Source: Bromus sterilis
Lineage: Eukaryota > Streptophyta > Magnoliopsida > Poales > Poaceae
DNA: 64,000 nucleotides
Direction: 5' to 3'
Assembly (NCBI GenBank): GCA_950022295.1
Contig: OX465598.1
Coordinates: 173,866,001 to 173,930,000 of the forward strand
Position numbers and translations under genes: made by a program. Positions 1-13,200 of the stretch are shown piece after piece. Below the pieces are notes generated by a model that worked only from the letters and a program-made list of their open reading frames with translations, ran no database searches and had not been told where the DNA came from. Within the stretch, counting starts at the first letter, position 1; every line of letters begins with the position of its first letter.

Positions 1-299
1 GATTGGAATTTCCGCCAAACCTCTCCCAGGTCCACGATGTCTTCCACTTGTCGCAACTTCGTCGCTGCTTCAAGGACCCTATCCGCGAAGTGGAGCATGA
101 TATGATCGAGCTGCAACAAGACTTGACTTATCGGGAACATCTGAGCCGCATTCTCGATCAGTCTGAACACCGAACCCGCAACAAGACCGTCAAGTTCCTC
201 AAGGTTCAGTGGTCGAATCATTCTGAAGATGAAGCCACTTGGGAACGCGAAGATCGCCTTCGCGATGAATACCCCGATCTTTTCCTCGCTACCACTTAA
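1..299 (+). CDS. Gypsy polyprotein C-terminus (integrase tail plus chromodomain), element C, 5'-partial
   Basis: This is the last 99 codons of a Ty3/gypsy polyprotein that enters from the left edge and ends at TAA 297-299. The N-terminal part holds the conserved post-integrase segment VFHLSQLRRCFKDPIREV. The rest is a chromodomain-like fold: a REHLSRILD strand, then VKFLKVQWSNHSEDEATWE, then EYPDLF. In this family the chromodomain is thought to steer integration to heterochromatin. The same block ends Elements 1, 2, 3 and E here, but in C the stop lies before the polypurine tract instead of inside the LTR. No break is visible in the part present. The rest of the element lies to the left. Confidence 0.88.
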   Translation, partial: LEFPPNLSQVHDVFHLSQLRRCFKDPIREVEHDMIELQQDLTYREHLSRILDQSEHRTRNKTVKFLKVQWSNHSEDEATWEREDRLRDEYPDLFLATT

Positions 300-317
300 A
301 TTCTCGGGACGAGAATT
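299..317 (+). other. Inverted repeat next to the polypurine tract, element C
   Basis: Eight-base arms AATTCTCG and CGAGAATT are separated by GGA, just upstream of the polypurine tract. Equivalent 7-base repeats lie at the same place in Elements 1, 2, 3, E and D. Confidence 0.6.
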
Positions 318-320
318 CTT

Positions 321-335
321 GTAGTGGGGGAGATT
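321..335 (+). other. Polypurine tract, element C
   Basis: The purine-rich run GTAGTGGGGGAGAT directly precedes the LTR start TGTAACACCCC. It is the expected primer site for plus-strand DNA synthesis and fixes the element's orientation as +. Confidence 0.75.
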
Positions 336-1242
336 TGTAACACCCCCAGTGTCTGTAACAGTAATCACTTTTACTGTGGACTAATCACTGTTGCTAATCA
401 CTATGCAAACCTTGCCATGATCCACTTTGCTTTTGATCATATTCAGAAATGCCTTTTGGTTGCTATGAAAAATATGTTCCGATTAAACTTTGCCCTAAAA
501 TCATGGGACCATTTTTATAAAATCACTAATAATCATTGGTTCATGCCCATGTGGTTATGGTATTTTATTTTGCCACTGGAAAAATGAAACAATTCAAACA
601 ACTAGCAAAACAACACCATTTAATAGTTGCAGCACTAAAACAAATAGCAAAACATTTTTGAAATGCCCCAAACTTTTTGTGGTATGCTTACATGGTGTAA
701 CATAATTGTAAAATTCAATTTCATGTTGAGAAAAAATATTAAAGCAATAAAAACAATTACAAAAAGGAAAGAACAGAATGCAAAAGGCAGAGAAAACAAA
801 AAAAACCCTAAACCCCGCCACTGGGCGAGGCCCACTCCTCCCCCCAGCCTGGCCCACCCGGCCAGCCCAACCTCTCTCCCCTCCCACCTGCTCCCTCCCT
901 CCTCTGCCTCTCACCATGCGCCATGGGCAAAGGGTAGCACTGCTCGGCCGCCCCCACCCCACCTGCTCCCCCCATGCCTGTGGATAAGGGCGTCACCCTC
1001 GCCCTCGAACCCTGGCCCCTCCCCTTTTCTTCCCCCACGCCTCCCTCTCCTAGCCCGCGGCGCCCGGAGCCGCGCCGCTCCACCCGCCGCCCACTGGAGC
1101 ACGCGCGCCCGCCTGGAGCTCGCTCGTCACCGCGTTTCCCCACCCGACGAGCCGACACCTACGCCCACAACCGCCCAGAAGGCTTCCACGAGCCGCACGC
1201 TGCCGCGCCTCCCCTTTCCCCGCAGTGAGCTTCCTCCCTGGC
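336..1242 (+). mobile_element. 3' LTR of gypsy element C, left part
   Basis: The LTR starts TGTAACACCCC right after the polypurine tract and is cut at 1242 by Element 1. It resumes after the target-site duplication at 25446. The two parts total about 4.07 kb, the same length as the other long LTRs in this window. From about 780 the LTR becomes very GC-rich, and a long open frame (ATG at 663) runs through that zone to a splice-donor-like site at 1225. I see no host gene in it. Confidence 0.85.
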
Positions 1243-4200
1243 TGTCGGTACCCGGGGTTAGCGTATGCAAGCCTCGCTACAACACAATCATATGGAGAGC
1301 CGAGAACCGTACCCACTTGTCTAAGCAGACAAGGCCAAGCACAGAACGTTCTCGGAAAGCATTGAACGTGAGGGGCATCCCATCCAGGCCGGATGATCAA
1401 CTGAAATGGGTCCTCATCGTCCGCACACAAGTCTAAATGATATGGGTGGTGAACTCCCATACTCATAGACAAGTCGCCTCAACCATACTATCAATTGTAT
1501 TATAACCCTTACATAGACTTACTCCAGCCCGATCACTTAGTCGGGGTCTAGGGCGGGCTCGATCATACATCAAAGTGTGCACGAGACGGAGTCTCGAGCA
1601 ATCGCATCGCGATGCCCCAAGCTGCGCACATCTAAGGGCCACTTGGTGTATGAAAGACCGCCAGCCAGATCACAACTAAGGTCTCGAAAACCCATACTAA
1701 GACATGCATGTTATAAACATACACGCAGCATACATGTCTAGTATGAACAGCAGGTATCATTGCAATTATCTACAATGTATACATCTTTATTAATAACTCT
1801 TACAGAGTACACACAGAGATCACAAGCATGTGATCCAACACTACAACAGACAAGCGGAAGAAAATTATGTCTGAGTACAGACAAGTTTAACAAATGGCTT
1901 AGAGAAGCCTTATCTAAAAACAAGCCCTCCACGAGGGAACCAGTCTCTGACTGGGACTAGACTAGCTTGATCTTCAATCGTCCAGCTCGATGAAGAAGCC
2001 ACCTTCGGGGTCAGTGGGTTCATCTAAAACATAGATTAAGAAAACGTGACTACAAAGTCGTACTCAGCAAGACTTACATAGGAGCTATACTACTCATGCA
2101 TATGTATCAAGGTAAAGGGAGGTGGGGTTTCACTTGCAGAAGTGCCAGCTTTGACTTGGCTAATCCTGAACTACGAGTACCAGACTTTGAGGTAAGAAGC
2201 GTACACGAGTCCACTACTTTCTCCAACCAATTACACCACTATGGTGCCTTCCTCGACTTCCCCACGAGAAAACACGCCATAGCACTCACACTTATCTTGG
2301 TGTGTTTTAGAAGTATCCAGTTCAAATTTTCTAACAATCAAGCTAAGCTTTCCAAGCAGTCCATAACCGCGGACGCGGCTATTCGAATAGTTTTGTTAAC
2401 CCTGCAGGGGTGTACCACTACACACACATGATCATCATTTACCGCCTTTGATCTCGACACCATTCAAGGGGTGCCAGCGAGGATGCTCACCACAACTGTT
2501 ACCTCATATCCGATCTAGTCCGAGAAAGCCGCCTACTTGGGTTGGCTACCACTATCGTGAACCCGGCCGGTTTACCAAAGTGGACCCAAGTGATGTGTGC
2601 GTGGTGCATAAGCCGGTCTCGGATGAGCCGTTCTCTCACTTAGAAACCAGGCCACAAGCCTACCAGAACTCCGAACTATTGCGACATCTGGACATCGAAA
2701 GAGATGAGTTAGTAAGCTGAGAATGGTCAGTGAGCCCAATGTGTGGTTGTACTCTTCATCTTGGATCACCACAGAAGAACTCGGACTTAGGGCGGTGTTC
2801 AACGAGACAACCCACCGTGTACTCCTACACAGCCTCTCATCGTTCACCTTGTATTAGGGTCGATTCACCAACACTTTTCTACCATCATCATCATGATCAC
2901 TACCATCCCGACTCACATAACAGTATCATCATGGTATCATACTAAGCATGCAATAAGCGATAACTTTTGCAGGGGCCACATGATATCAATCAACTCGTAC
3001 ATTTGCTAGGATTGTGGTTTGCTTACTACTGTGAAAAAATGATAGGTCATGCAACGGAATGGGTTCATCTATGCGGTAGAAACGTTATCATGGTGATCAT
3101 CCTATACAATGCATAAGCGAGACATAAGAGGGAAGTGGGATTTTATCGACATGATCAATGGGGGGTTTGCTTGCCTTGCTGACGAGGTTTAGGTTCGGGG
3201 TCTTCAACGAAGGGGACAGCCTCCTGTTCCGGTTCCACCTCTACTCGACAAACAACAAAAAAGGTAGCAAAGTAAATACAATGCACAATCACATGATGGA
3301 AGGTTGAAACTTGATGTATGTGCTTTATTGTGTGAGACAATTCCATTTAAACGGAGTATATTGCAAAATGAATTGCAAATTCAAACTCCAATTTGAATTC
3401 AAACTTAGTCAAGTTACATGTGACATTGATTGATCAATTTGAATCATTTTGAAATGTGTATGATATGCCTCTGAAGTGTGGTTGAAAAGTTGCATAATTC
3501 CATGGTCCAAGTTGCAAAATCATTTGAATTGAATTTGAATAAATTCCAAATAAATCAAATGACATATGCTACTGGTCCCATTTTAAAATCAACTCAAACA
3601 TAGTTGAATGTTGGATTTTTGGATAGCTTATTTTATCCTGATCATTTTTCATATATTATTTGTCCAATTTGGAGTTAATATGAAATTTCTATGAATTTCC
3701 AAAGTTTGGGCTATTTTCTGGATTTTCTGGAATTTCTTTAATTCAATTTAATTTCTGGAAAATTCATTATTGCGTCACTGTTGCGTCAGGCTGACGTGGG
3801 GGGCGGGGCTGACATGTGGGCCAGGGTTGTCAGCCTCTGGGTTAATGAACCCGGCTGGGTTAACTTAACCAGTGGCTTAATTAAGCCACTAGGCCCACTT
3901 GTCATCGGCTCTGGAGGGTCATTAGGGGGTGGATTAGCGAGGGGGTTTAGGTTAACCCACCGGAGGCTAAATGCCGGCGGCCTGGCCACGGCGGCGCTGC
4001 ACGGAAGGACGAATCCAACGTCCATTTGAAACGCTGCGACCTCCAACTTGAAGCCCTTGCCGTTGCGCGTCGAAAGAGACCAACTCCAAGTGCTGGGGTG
4101 CCCTGTACGCTCGCCGGCGTCGAGTTTTGCGGCGACGGAGCTACGGCTACGAGCTGGAATTCGCTACAAGGCGCGAATGGAAGCGGGGCTAGGCTGGTTT

Positions 4201-7200
4201 GAAGGAGTGGAGCACGGGGAACGCGATGGACAACAAGGCGAGCTCGATTGCGTAACAGGTGGTCGTCGCCATGGATCCCGGCGGCGAGGAGTTTCGGCTC
4301 TCATGGCGGCCATGGCTAGAGGAAGCAATCGAGGGGGATAAGATAGGGGTTTTGATCCCGCGCTCACCAGGAACTCAGCAGAGCAGGCGGTGAGGTAAAC
4401 GGCGGCGTGATGATGACGAATTTGACGATGAGTTCTTGCGGGTCCGGCGGTGTCTCGAGCTCGATTCCGGTGACTAGGAGGGCTCCGGGGTCGCCTTCTT
4501 CTGCAGATCGATGAAGAGTTTGAAGGGGAAAACGGGGGACAGCTCGGTGAAGGTCCTCGTCGTCGTTGGCTGCGTGTGCTCGGCGTCGCGCTCCGGCGAT
4601 CCTCTCGGTCTTCTCCAAATCCGGCGAAAACGGAGGGGGCAAGTGCACTGGAGGAAGGGGAATGGAGCTGGGCGTCTCCAGGACGTCTCCAGACGGGATA
4701 ACGACGCCTGGGGGGGCCTCCAGGCAGGCAGGTGGCGTGGCAGCCGCGACATGTTGGCCACCGAGCTTCTTGCCGCCGCGCTGGAAGAAGACAAGGGTCC
4801 AGGTGGGCTTGGGCTGCGGGAACGGTAAGTTGGGCCGAGGTGGCCCAGGTAAGTGGGCTACTTTCTGTTTTCTAATTTCCTCTCTGTTTTTCTTTCAGCT
4901 ATTTGTTTAGGCTAGCTAAAAAAATAGCAAGCCATTTTATTAAATGCTCAAAAATTTTATATGGCCTCATAATAAAATAGACTAGCCACTTATAAACTTT
5001 GAACATTTTTAAAATTCAAATGATTTGAACTTTAAATCAAACAAGGGTTTTTGATTAATTCCAAGGCACTGTTTTAATATTTAAAAAATCCATGAGCATG
5101 GGGTGGGTCCCACATCACTTGATATGTGATCACACTCATTTATAAGACTTTTCAAAAATCTAACATGAATTTTTGGAGAAGATTTTTTTTGGCCTTTTGA
5201 ATTAATTCATTTGGGGGGTGTTCCTTCTCCCATTTTTCTTTTGAATTTGATTTCAAAGATTTCTTTTGAAATTTTAACATGATGCAAGTGACTTAATAAC
5301 CCAAGCACATTACCTAACAGAGGGTTCTGACAACTCGCCCCCACTCAACAGAATCTCGTCCCGAGATTCAGAAGTCTGCGGGAGGAAGGAGGGATACTCG
5401 GCACTGAGACGGTCTTCTCTTTCCCACATAGCTTCTCTCTCAGAGTGGTGTGACCATTGCACTTTCAGAAACCTAATCTTCTGACGACGAGTGACACGCT
5501 CTGCGGAATCAAGAATACGAATGGGGTATTCTCGATAAGAAAGGTCATCTTGGAGATCAAGCGTTTCATGGTCGACTTCGCGGATGGGGTCCTTGAAGCA
5601 ACGCCTGAGTTGGGACACATGGAATACATCATGTACTCAGGAAAGGTGCGGGGGTAGTTCAAGTTGGTAGGCAACTTCTCCACGTTTGGCAAGAATGCGG
5701 AAAGGTCCGATGTAACGTGGGGCCAACTTGCCTTTGATACCGAAACGTTGGGTTCCCTTCAGAGGAGTAACCCGAAGGTAAGCCTTCTCATCCAGATTGT
5801 AGCTCTCTTGTCTATGATGACGATCATAGTAGCTTTTCTGACGAGACTGGGCTGCTTTCAATTGATCACGAACAATGCGAACTTGCTCTTCTGCTTCCTT
5901 GATCATGTCCGGTCCAAAGAATTGTCTTTCACCGGTTTCTGACCAGTTTAGTGGTGTTCGACATCGTCGTCCATATAGGAGTTCAAAAGGAGCCATGTTT
6001 AGACTAGATTGAAAACTATTTTTATAAGAAAATTCGTCAAATGGAAGAGATTTCTCCCAATTCTTTCCGAATGGGATAACACAAGCTCTGAGCATGTCTT
6101 CAAGAATTTGGTTAACCCTTTCGACTTGACTGCTAGACTGAGGATGGAAAGCTGTACTAAAGGAGAGATGAGTTCCCATAGCATTCTGAAAGCTTCCCCA
6201 GAATCTAGAGGTGAAAAGGCTACCGCGATCAGAATTGATCTCCAAAGGAACACCGTGAAGGGATACAATTCTAGAGACGTACAAGTCCGCTAACTGGCTA
6301 GCAGTTATAGACTCGCGAACTGGAAGGAAGTGAGAAACTTTGGAAAGCCTATCTATGACAACGAAGATGGCATTGTTTCCTTTCTGGGTTTTCGGAAAGC
6401 CGGTGATGAAGTCCATACCGACTTTCTCCCATTTCCACTCAGTAATAGACAAAGGTTGCAGCGTACCAGCAGGTCTTTGATGTTCGGCCTTAATGCGACG
6501 ACAAACATCACATTCGGCAACAAATTGAGCAATGTCTCTCTTCATCCTAGTCCACCAAAATCTCTGGCGTAGATCTCGGTACATTTTTGTGCTCCGGGAT
6601 GAATCGAGAGGGGTGTGTCATGGTCCTCCTTGAGGATGAGTTGCCTTAGTTCCCTATTCTTAGGTACTACCAAACCATTTTCAAAGAATACCGTTCCTTG
6701 GCTATCTGTCGAGAAACACTTAGCAACTCCGCTAGCAATGTTCTCCTTGATCCGGCGAACACCTCGTGCACGCCTTTGGTCAACTATGATTTGATCCTCA
6801 GGAGTTGGTTTCGCCACCAAGGTTGAAAGATAGCCATGAGGAACAATCTCAAGATTAAGCTTGCAAAATTCCTCATGGAGAAGTGGTTGATACTGTTGCA
6901 ACATGACGTTGTTACAATATGACTTACGACTTAGTGCATCAGCCATGACGTTGGCTTTTCCTGGGGTGTAAGAAATTCCTACGTCGTAATCTTTTATCAA
7001 CTCAATCCTGCATCTTTGCCTGAGATTAAGATCTGGCTGGGTGAAAATGTATTTGAGGCTTTGGTGGTCGGAATAGATTTCACAACGATTACCAAGGAGG
7101 TAATATCGCCAAGTTGTTAGGGCATGAACTACGACAGCGAGTTCAAGGTCATGGGTAGGATAGTTCTCTTCATGTGGCCGCAACTGGCGTGAAGCATAAG

Positions 7201-10200
7201 ATACCACATGTTGATCTTGCAGAAGGATGCATCCTAACCCTTGCCGTGATGCGTCACAATAGATCTCGAAATCCTTCTTGGTGTCTGGAGGTGCAAGTAC
7301 GGGTGCAGAAGTCAATATTCTTTTTAGCTCTTGAAAGCTTTCCTCGCAGTTGGGAGTCCATAAGAATTTCTTATCTTTCTTGAGGAGTTCAGTTAGAGGC
7401 TTTGCAACTTTACAAAAGTTCTCGACGAAGCGACGGCAATAGCTGGCTAGGCCAAGAAAACTCCTAACTTGCTTAACCGATTCAGGTGGAGTCCAGTCAA
7501 GGACGGCCTGAACTCTCTCGGGATTCACAGCAATGCCTTTTGCAGAAATCACGTGGCCCAAGTAGGTCACTTCTGGTAGCCAAATTTCACACTTGGAGAA
7601 TTTAGCATACACGCGATGCTCTCTAAGTTTCATCAATACCAGCCTTCGGTGTTCGGCATGTTCTTCTTCGTTCTTCGAGTAGATGAGAATATCATCGAGA
7701 TAAACCACAACAAATTTATCTATGTACTCCATGAAGATCAAATTCATCATGCGTGAGAAAGTGGCGGGGGCATTGGTTAAACCAAAGGACATGACGGTAT
7801 ACTCGTAAAGACCATAATGAGTGGTAAAAGCCGTTTTGGGAATGTCCTCGTAAAAGTTACCCGCGTATCCCGGTAGATGAAGGTGACCATCGGAAAACAC
7901 GAAGGCCTGTGGACCCTGATATCCATTTGGGCAAGCATGGGGCCTAGGTCCAGCGTAGGGTGGAAGCAAAGGACCACGGGGTGGAAATATGCCTCCAATC
8001 TCGGGCCAAGCAACTCGAGAAGGCATCTGAGTCCTCACTGGGTAGATGGCATCATACTCAAATGATCCCACACTCACAAAGGGTGCCAAGAGTGTCAGTG
8101 CTCGATACAGACGAACACGAGTGGCGTGAAGCTCGAAACAGAGAGCGCGTGCATCACGATCTCGATCACTAGCAAACCTAGCAGTCATCTGAAGTGATGG
8201 ATCTTCTGCAGAGTGATCTGAGTAGAGTCCGGTGTAATATCCCTCTTCTCCTGGAAGTGCAGCAGGGATATAGCGGAATGAGGTCTCTCTCAGCATAGTG
8301 TGCTCCTCTCTCAGCAGGGTAATACATGAGTATGCAGCATCCTGCATAGCCATGTTCTCTGTCATGCCAATGCCATGTCCAAAGTGGATAGGCTGAGTGA
8401 CTCCAACGTGGTGCGGGTAGATCCTGACAATGCAGTGGAACTGGGTCTAGTTGAAGTCAAGGAACTGCTCCTCAACGGTGTACTCAGGATACCATCGATA
8501 TCCCACATAGGACAACATCTCGATCAACGTGGCGGGATGGCCACGCACACCGAGGCACCTGGTCAAACGAACAATCTGCCGAGGGGGAAGATCTGCCATC
8601 TGAAACAGAAAGAAGGAGTTTGCAAATGCATCAGATTATGAAGAAACTTGGAATGACTCGGACAGCATAACGGCTGTAATTGCAAGAAAAAGACAATTTC
8701 TTACAACATGGAAACAACTCTTACATACGATGTAAGAAATCAGGAAGCATAACCACTCTAACAAACCGATCACAACTTTCCTACGGCTACACGGAAGCAA
8801 ACAACGAGATGTTCTAATCAGACAGAGGAGAGCCTAGTCCCATCTTCCCGTAGAATAAGATGAGGGTGACTCAGAACTCAGAATGAAGGGGGTAAGGAGA
8901 AAAAAGAGGCCTTACGTTGTTCCCTTATATACCCAGAGTAACTATATAACTATAGAAGGCTAGACTCGACTTCGGCCAAGGCTGCTAGTCCTACAGTCAG
9001 TCTTACTCTGATACCAAGTCTGTCGGGACCCGGGGTTAGCGTATGCAAGCCTCGCTACAACACAATCATATGGAGAGCCGAGAACCGTACCCACTTGTCT
9101 AAGCAGACAAGGCCAAGCACAGAACGTTCTCGGAAAGCATCGAACGTGAGGGGCATCCCATCCAGGCTGGATGATCAACTGAAATGGTTCCTCATCGTCC
9201 GCACACAAGTCTAAATTATATGGGTGGTGAACTCCCATACTCATAGACAAGTTGCCTCAACCATACTATCGATTGTATTATAACCCTTACATCGACTTAC
9301 TCCAGCCCGATCACTTAGTCGGGGTCTAGGGCAGGCTCGATCATACATCAAAGTGTGCACGAGACGGAGTCTCGAGCAATCGCATCGCGATGCCCCAAGC
9401 TGCGCACATCTAAGGGCCACTTGCTGTATGAAAGACCGCCAGCCAGATCACAACTAAGGTCTCGAAAACCCATACTAAGACATGCATGTTATAAACATAC
9501 ACGCAGCACACATGTCTAGTATGAACAGCAGGTATCATTGCAATTCTCTACAATGTATACATCTTTTTTAATAACTCTTACAGAGTACACAAAGAGATCA
9601 CAAGCATGTGATCCAACACTACAACAGACAAGCGGAAGAAAATTATGTCTGAGTACAGACAAGTTTAACAAATGGCTTAGAGAAGCCTTATCTAAAAACA
9701 AGCCCTCCACGAGGGAACTAGTCGTCTGACTGGGACTAGACTAGCTTGATCTTCAGTCGTCCAGCTCGATGAAGAAGCCACCTTCGGGGTCAGTGGGTTC
9801 ATCTAAAACATAGATTAAGCAAACGTGAGTACAAAATCGTACTCAGCAAGACTTACATAGGAGCTATACTACTCATGCATATGTACCAAGGTAAAGGGAG
9901 GTGGGGTTTCACTTGTAGAAGTGCCAGCTTTGACTTGGCTAATCCTGAACTACGAATACCAGACTTTGAGGTAAGAAGCGTACGCAAGTCCACTACTTTC
10001 TCCAACCAATTACACCACTATGGTGCCTTCCTCGACTTCCCCACGAGAAAACACGCCATAGCATGTCGGGACCCGGGGTTAGCGTATGCAAGTACAGTTA
10101 AGACATAGTCATATGGAGAGCCGAGAACCGCACCCACTTGTCTAAGCAGACAAGGCCAAGCACTGAACATTCTCGGAAAGCATCGTACATGAGGGGCATC

Positions 10201-13200
10201 CCATCCAGGCCGGATGATCAACTGAGATGGGTCCTCATCGTCCGCACACAAGTCAAATGATATGGGTGGTGAACTCCCATATTCAAAGACAAGTCGCCTC
10301 AATCATACTACCGACTATCTCAAAACTCTTACATAGACTTACTCCAGCCCGATCACTTAGTCGGGGTCTAGGGCGGGCTCGATCATACCACAAAGTGTGC
10401 ACGAGACGGAGTCTCGAGCAATCTCATCGCGATGCCCCAAGCTGCGCACATCTAAAGGCCACTTGGTGTATGAAAGACCGCCAGCCAGAACACAACTAAG
10501 GTCTCGAAAACCCATACGAAGACATGCATGTTATAAACATACACGCAGCATACATGCCTTGTATGAATAGTAGGTACCATTGCAATTCTCTACAAAGTGT
10601 ACATATTTATTGATAACTCTTATAGAGTGCACACAGAGATCACATACATGTGATCCAACATTACATTACAAACGGAAGCAAATTATGTCTGAGTACAGAC
10701 AAGTTTAACAAATGGCTTAAGAAGCCTTATTTAAACACAAAGCCCTCCACGAGGGAACCAGTCGTCTGACTGGGACTAGACTAGTTGGTCTTCAGTCGTC
10801 CAGCTGGATGAAGAAGCCACCTTCGGGGTCAGTGGCATCATCTAAAACATAGATTAAGCAAACGTGAGTACAAAGTCGTACTCAGCAAGACTTACATAGG
10901 AGCTATACTACTCATGCATATGTATCAAGGTAAAGGGAGGTGGGGTTCATTTGCAGAAGTGCCAGCTTTGACTTGGCTAATCCTGAACTACGAATACCAG
11001 ACTTTGAGGTAAGAAGCGTACACGAGTCCACTACTTTCTCCAACCAATACACCACTATGGTGCCTTCCTCGACTTCCCCATGAGGAAGCACGCCATAGCA
11101 CTCACACTTATCTTGGTGTGTTTTAGAAGTATCCGGTTCAAGTTATCTAATAATCAAGCTAAGCTTTCCAAGCAGTCCATAACCACGGACGCGGCTATTC
11201 GAATAGTTTTGTTAACCTTGCAAGGGTGTACCGCTACACACACATGACCATCATTTACCGCCTTTGATCTCGACACCATTCAAGGGGTGCCAGCGAGGAT
11301 GCTCACCACAACTGTTACCTCATAGCCGATCTAGTCCGAGAAAGCCGCCTACTTGGGTTGGTTACCACTATCGTGAACCCGGCCGGTTTACCGAAGTGGA
11401 CCCAAGTGATGTGTGCGTGGTGCATAAGCCGGTCTCGGATGAGCCGTTCTCTCACTTAGCATCCAGGCCACAGACCTACCAGAATTCCGAACTATTGCGA
11501 CATCTGGACATCGAAAGGGATGAGTTAGTAAGTTGAGAGGGGCCAGTGAGCCCAATGTGTGGTTGTAATCTTCATCTTGGATCACCACACAAGAACTCGT
11601 ACTAGGGCGGTGTTCAACGAGACAACCCACCGTGTACTCCTACACAGCCTCTCATCGTTCACCTTGTATTAGGGTCGATTCACCAACACTTTTCTACCAT
11701 CATCAACATGATCATTCCCATCCCGACTCACATCACAGTAACAACATGGTATCATACTAAGCATGCAATAAGCAGTAACATTGCAGGGGCCACATGATAT
11801 CAAACAACTCCTACATTTGCTAGGATTGTGGTTTGCTTACTACTGTGACAAAAAGATAGGTCATGAAAAGGAATGGGTTCATCTATGCGGTAGAAACGAA
11901 GCATGGTGATCATCCTAAACAATGCATAAGCGAGACATGAGAGGGAAGTGGGATTTTAGCGATATGATCAATGGGGGTTTGCCTGCCTTGCTGACGAGGT
12001 TCGGGTTCGGGGTCTTCAACGAAGGTTGCAACCTCTTGCTCCGGTTCCACCTCTATTCGACAAACAAAGCATGAAGTAGCAATCAATATGAATGCAATGC
12101 TCAAGCACATGAATGAATGTTGAAACTTGAAGTATAAGTTTTGATGTGTGAGGCAATTCCATTTAAGTGGAGTATATTGCATTTGAAATGCAAATTCAAA
12201 CTCCACATTTGAATTCAACATTAACCAAGTTGTATGTGATATGGTTTGATCATTTTGAATCATCTTCAAATGTGTATGATATGCCTCTGATGTGTGATTG
12301 AAATGTAGCATGTTGCCATGGTTCAAGTTGCAAAAATATTTGATTTGAATTTGATTTAATTCCATTTAAATCAAATAGAAAATGCTACTGATCACATTTT
12401 AAATTCAACTCAAACAGAGTTGAAAGTTGCATATTTGGAAAGATAATTTTCTCCTGATCATTTTTCATATATTATTTGTCCAATTTGGAGTTAATATGAA
12501 TTTTCTATGAATTTCCAAAGTTTGGGGTATTTTCTGGAATTTCTGGAATTTCTTTAATTCATTTTGATTTTCTGGAAATTCATAAAATGATTTATTGCGT
12601 CAGCTGACATGTGGGTCCAGGGTGTTAGTGACTGGGTTAATTAACCCGTGGGTTTAAATTAATCCATTGGCTTAATTAAGCCACTAGGCCCACTGGTCAG
12701 TGACATAGGGGTCACTTACTGGGTGACTAACAGGGGGGTTAGAGCTGACACGCCGGCGGCTAAACGCCGGCGACTGGAGTCGCGGCGGCGCTGGACGGGA
12801 TAACTATTCCGGCCGTCATTTGGAGCGCGAAGACCACCAGATTGAAGCCCTCTCCCGTGCGCGTCGAACTGAACCGATTCCAAGAGCTGGGGTGCACGGT
12901 AAGCTCACCAGCGTCAACTTTTGCGGCGACCTAGCTACGGCGATGATCGAGATATCGTTCCAGGGCACGACTTGAGGCGAGGCTAGGCTGGTTCGACGAG
13001 TAAGAACACGGGGAACAAGATGGACAACAAGGCGGGCTCGATTACTTAACGGGTGGACCTCGCCATGGATCCCGGCGGCGAGGAGCTTCGGCTCTCATGG
13101 AGGATCCAGGGGGAGAAGAGAGGGGTTTCGAACCCGAGCTCACCAGGAACTCAGTAGAGGTGGTGGCGAGGGCTGGGGTGGCTCAACGGCGGCGGAATTG

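Larger units (their letters stand above)
8600..9020 (-). other. Leader of Element 1 between primer site and accessory ORF
   Basis: About 420 untranslated bases with no other ORF. It contains the motif GGCCGAAGTCGAGTCT (8977-8962) shared with Elements 2, 3 and D, and a TATA-like box. Confidence 0.6.

Noticed and set aside
2096..2720. Plus-strand frames of 90-111 codons in the A/B LTRs (also 11264-11536, 21314-21586) and their antisense equivalents
   Set aside because: Antisense to the LTR, no splice or domain support; repeated only because the LTRs are repeated.
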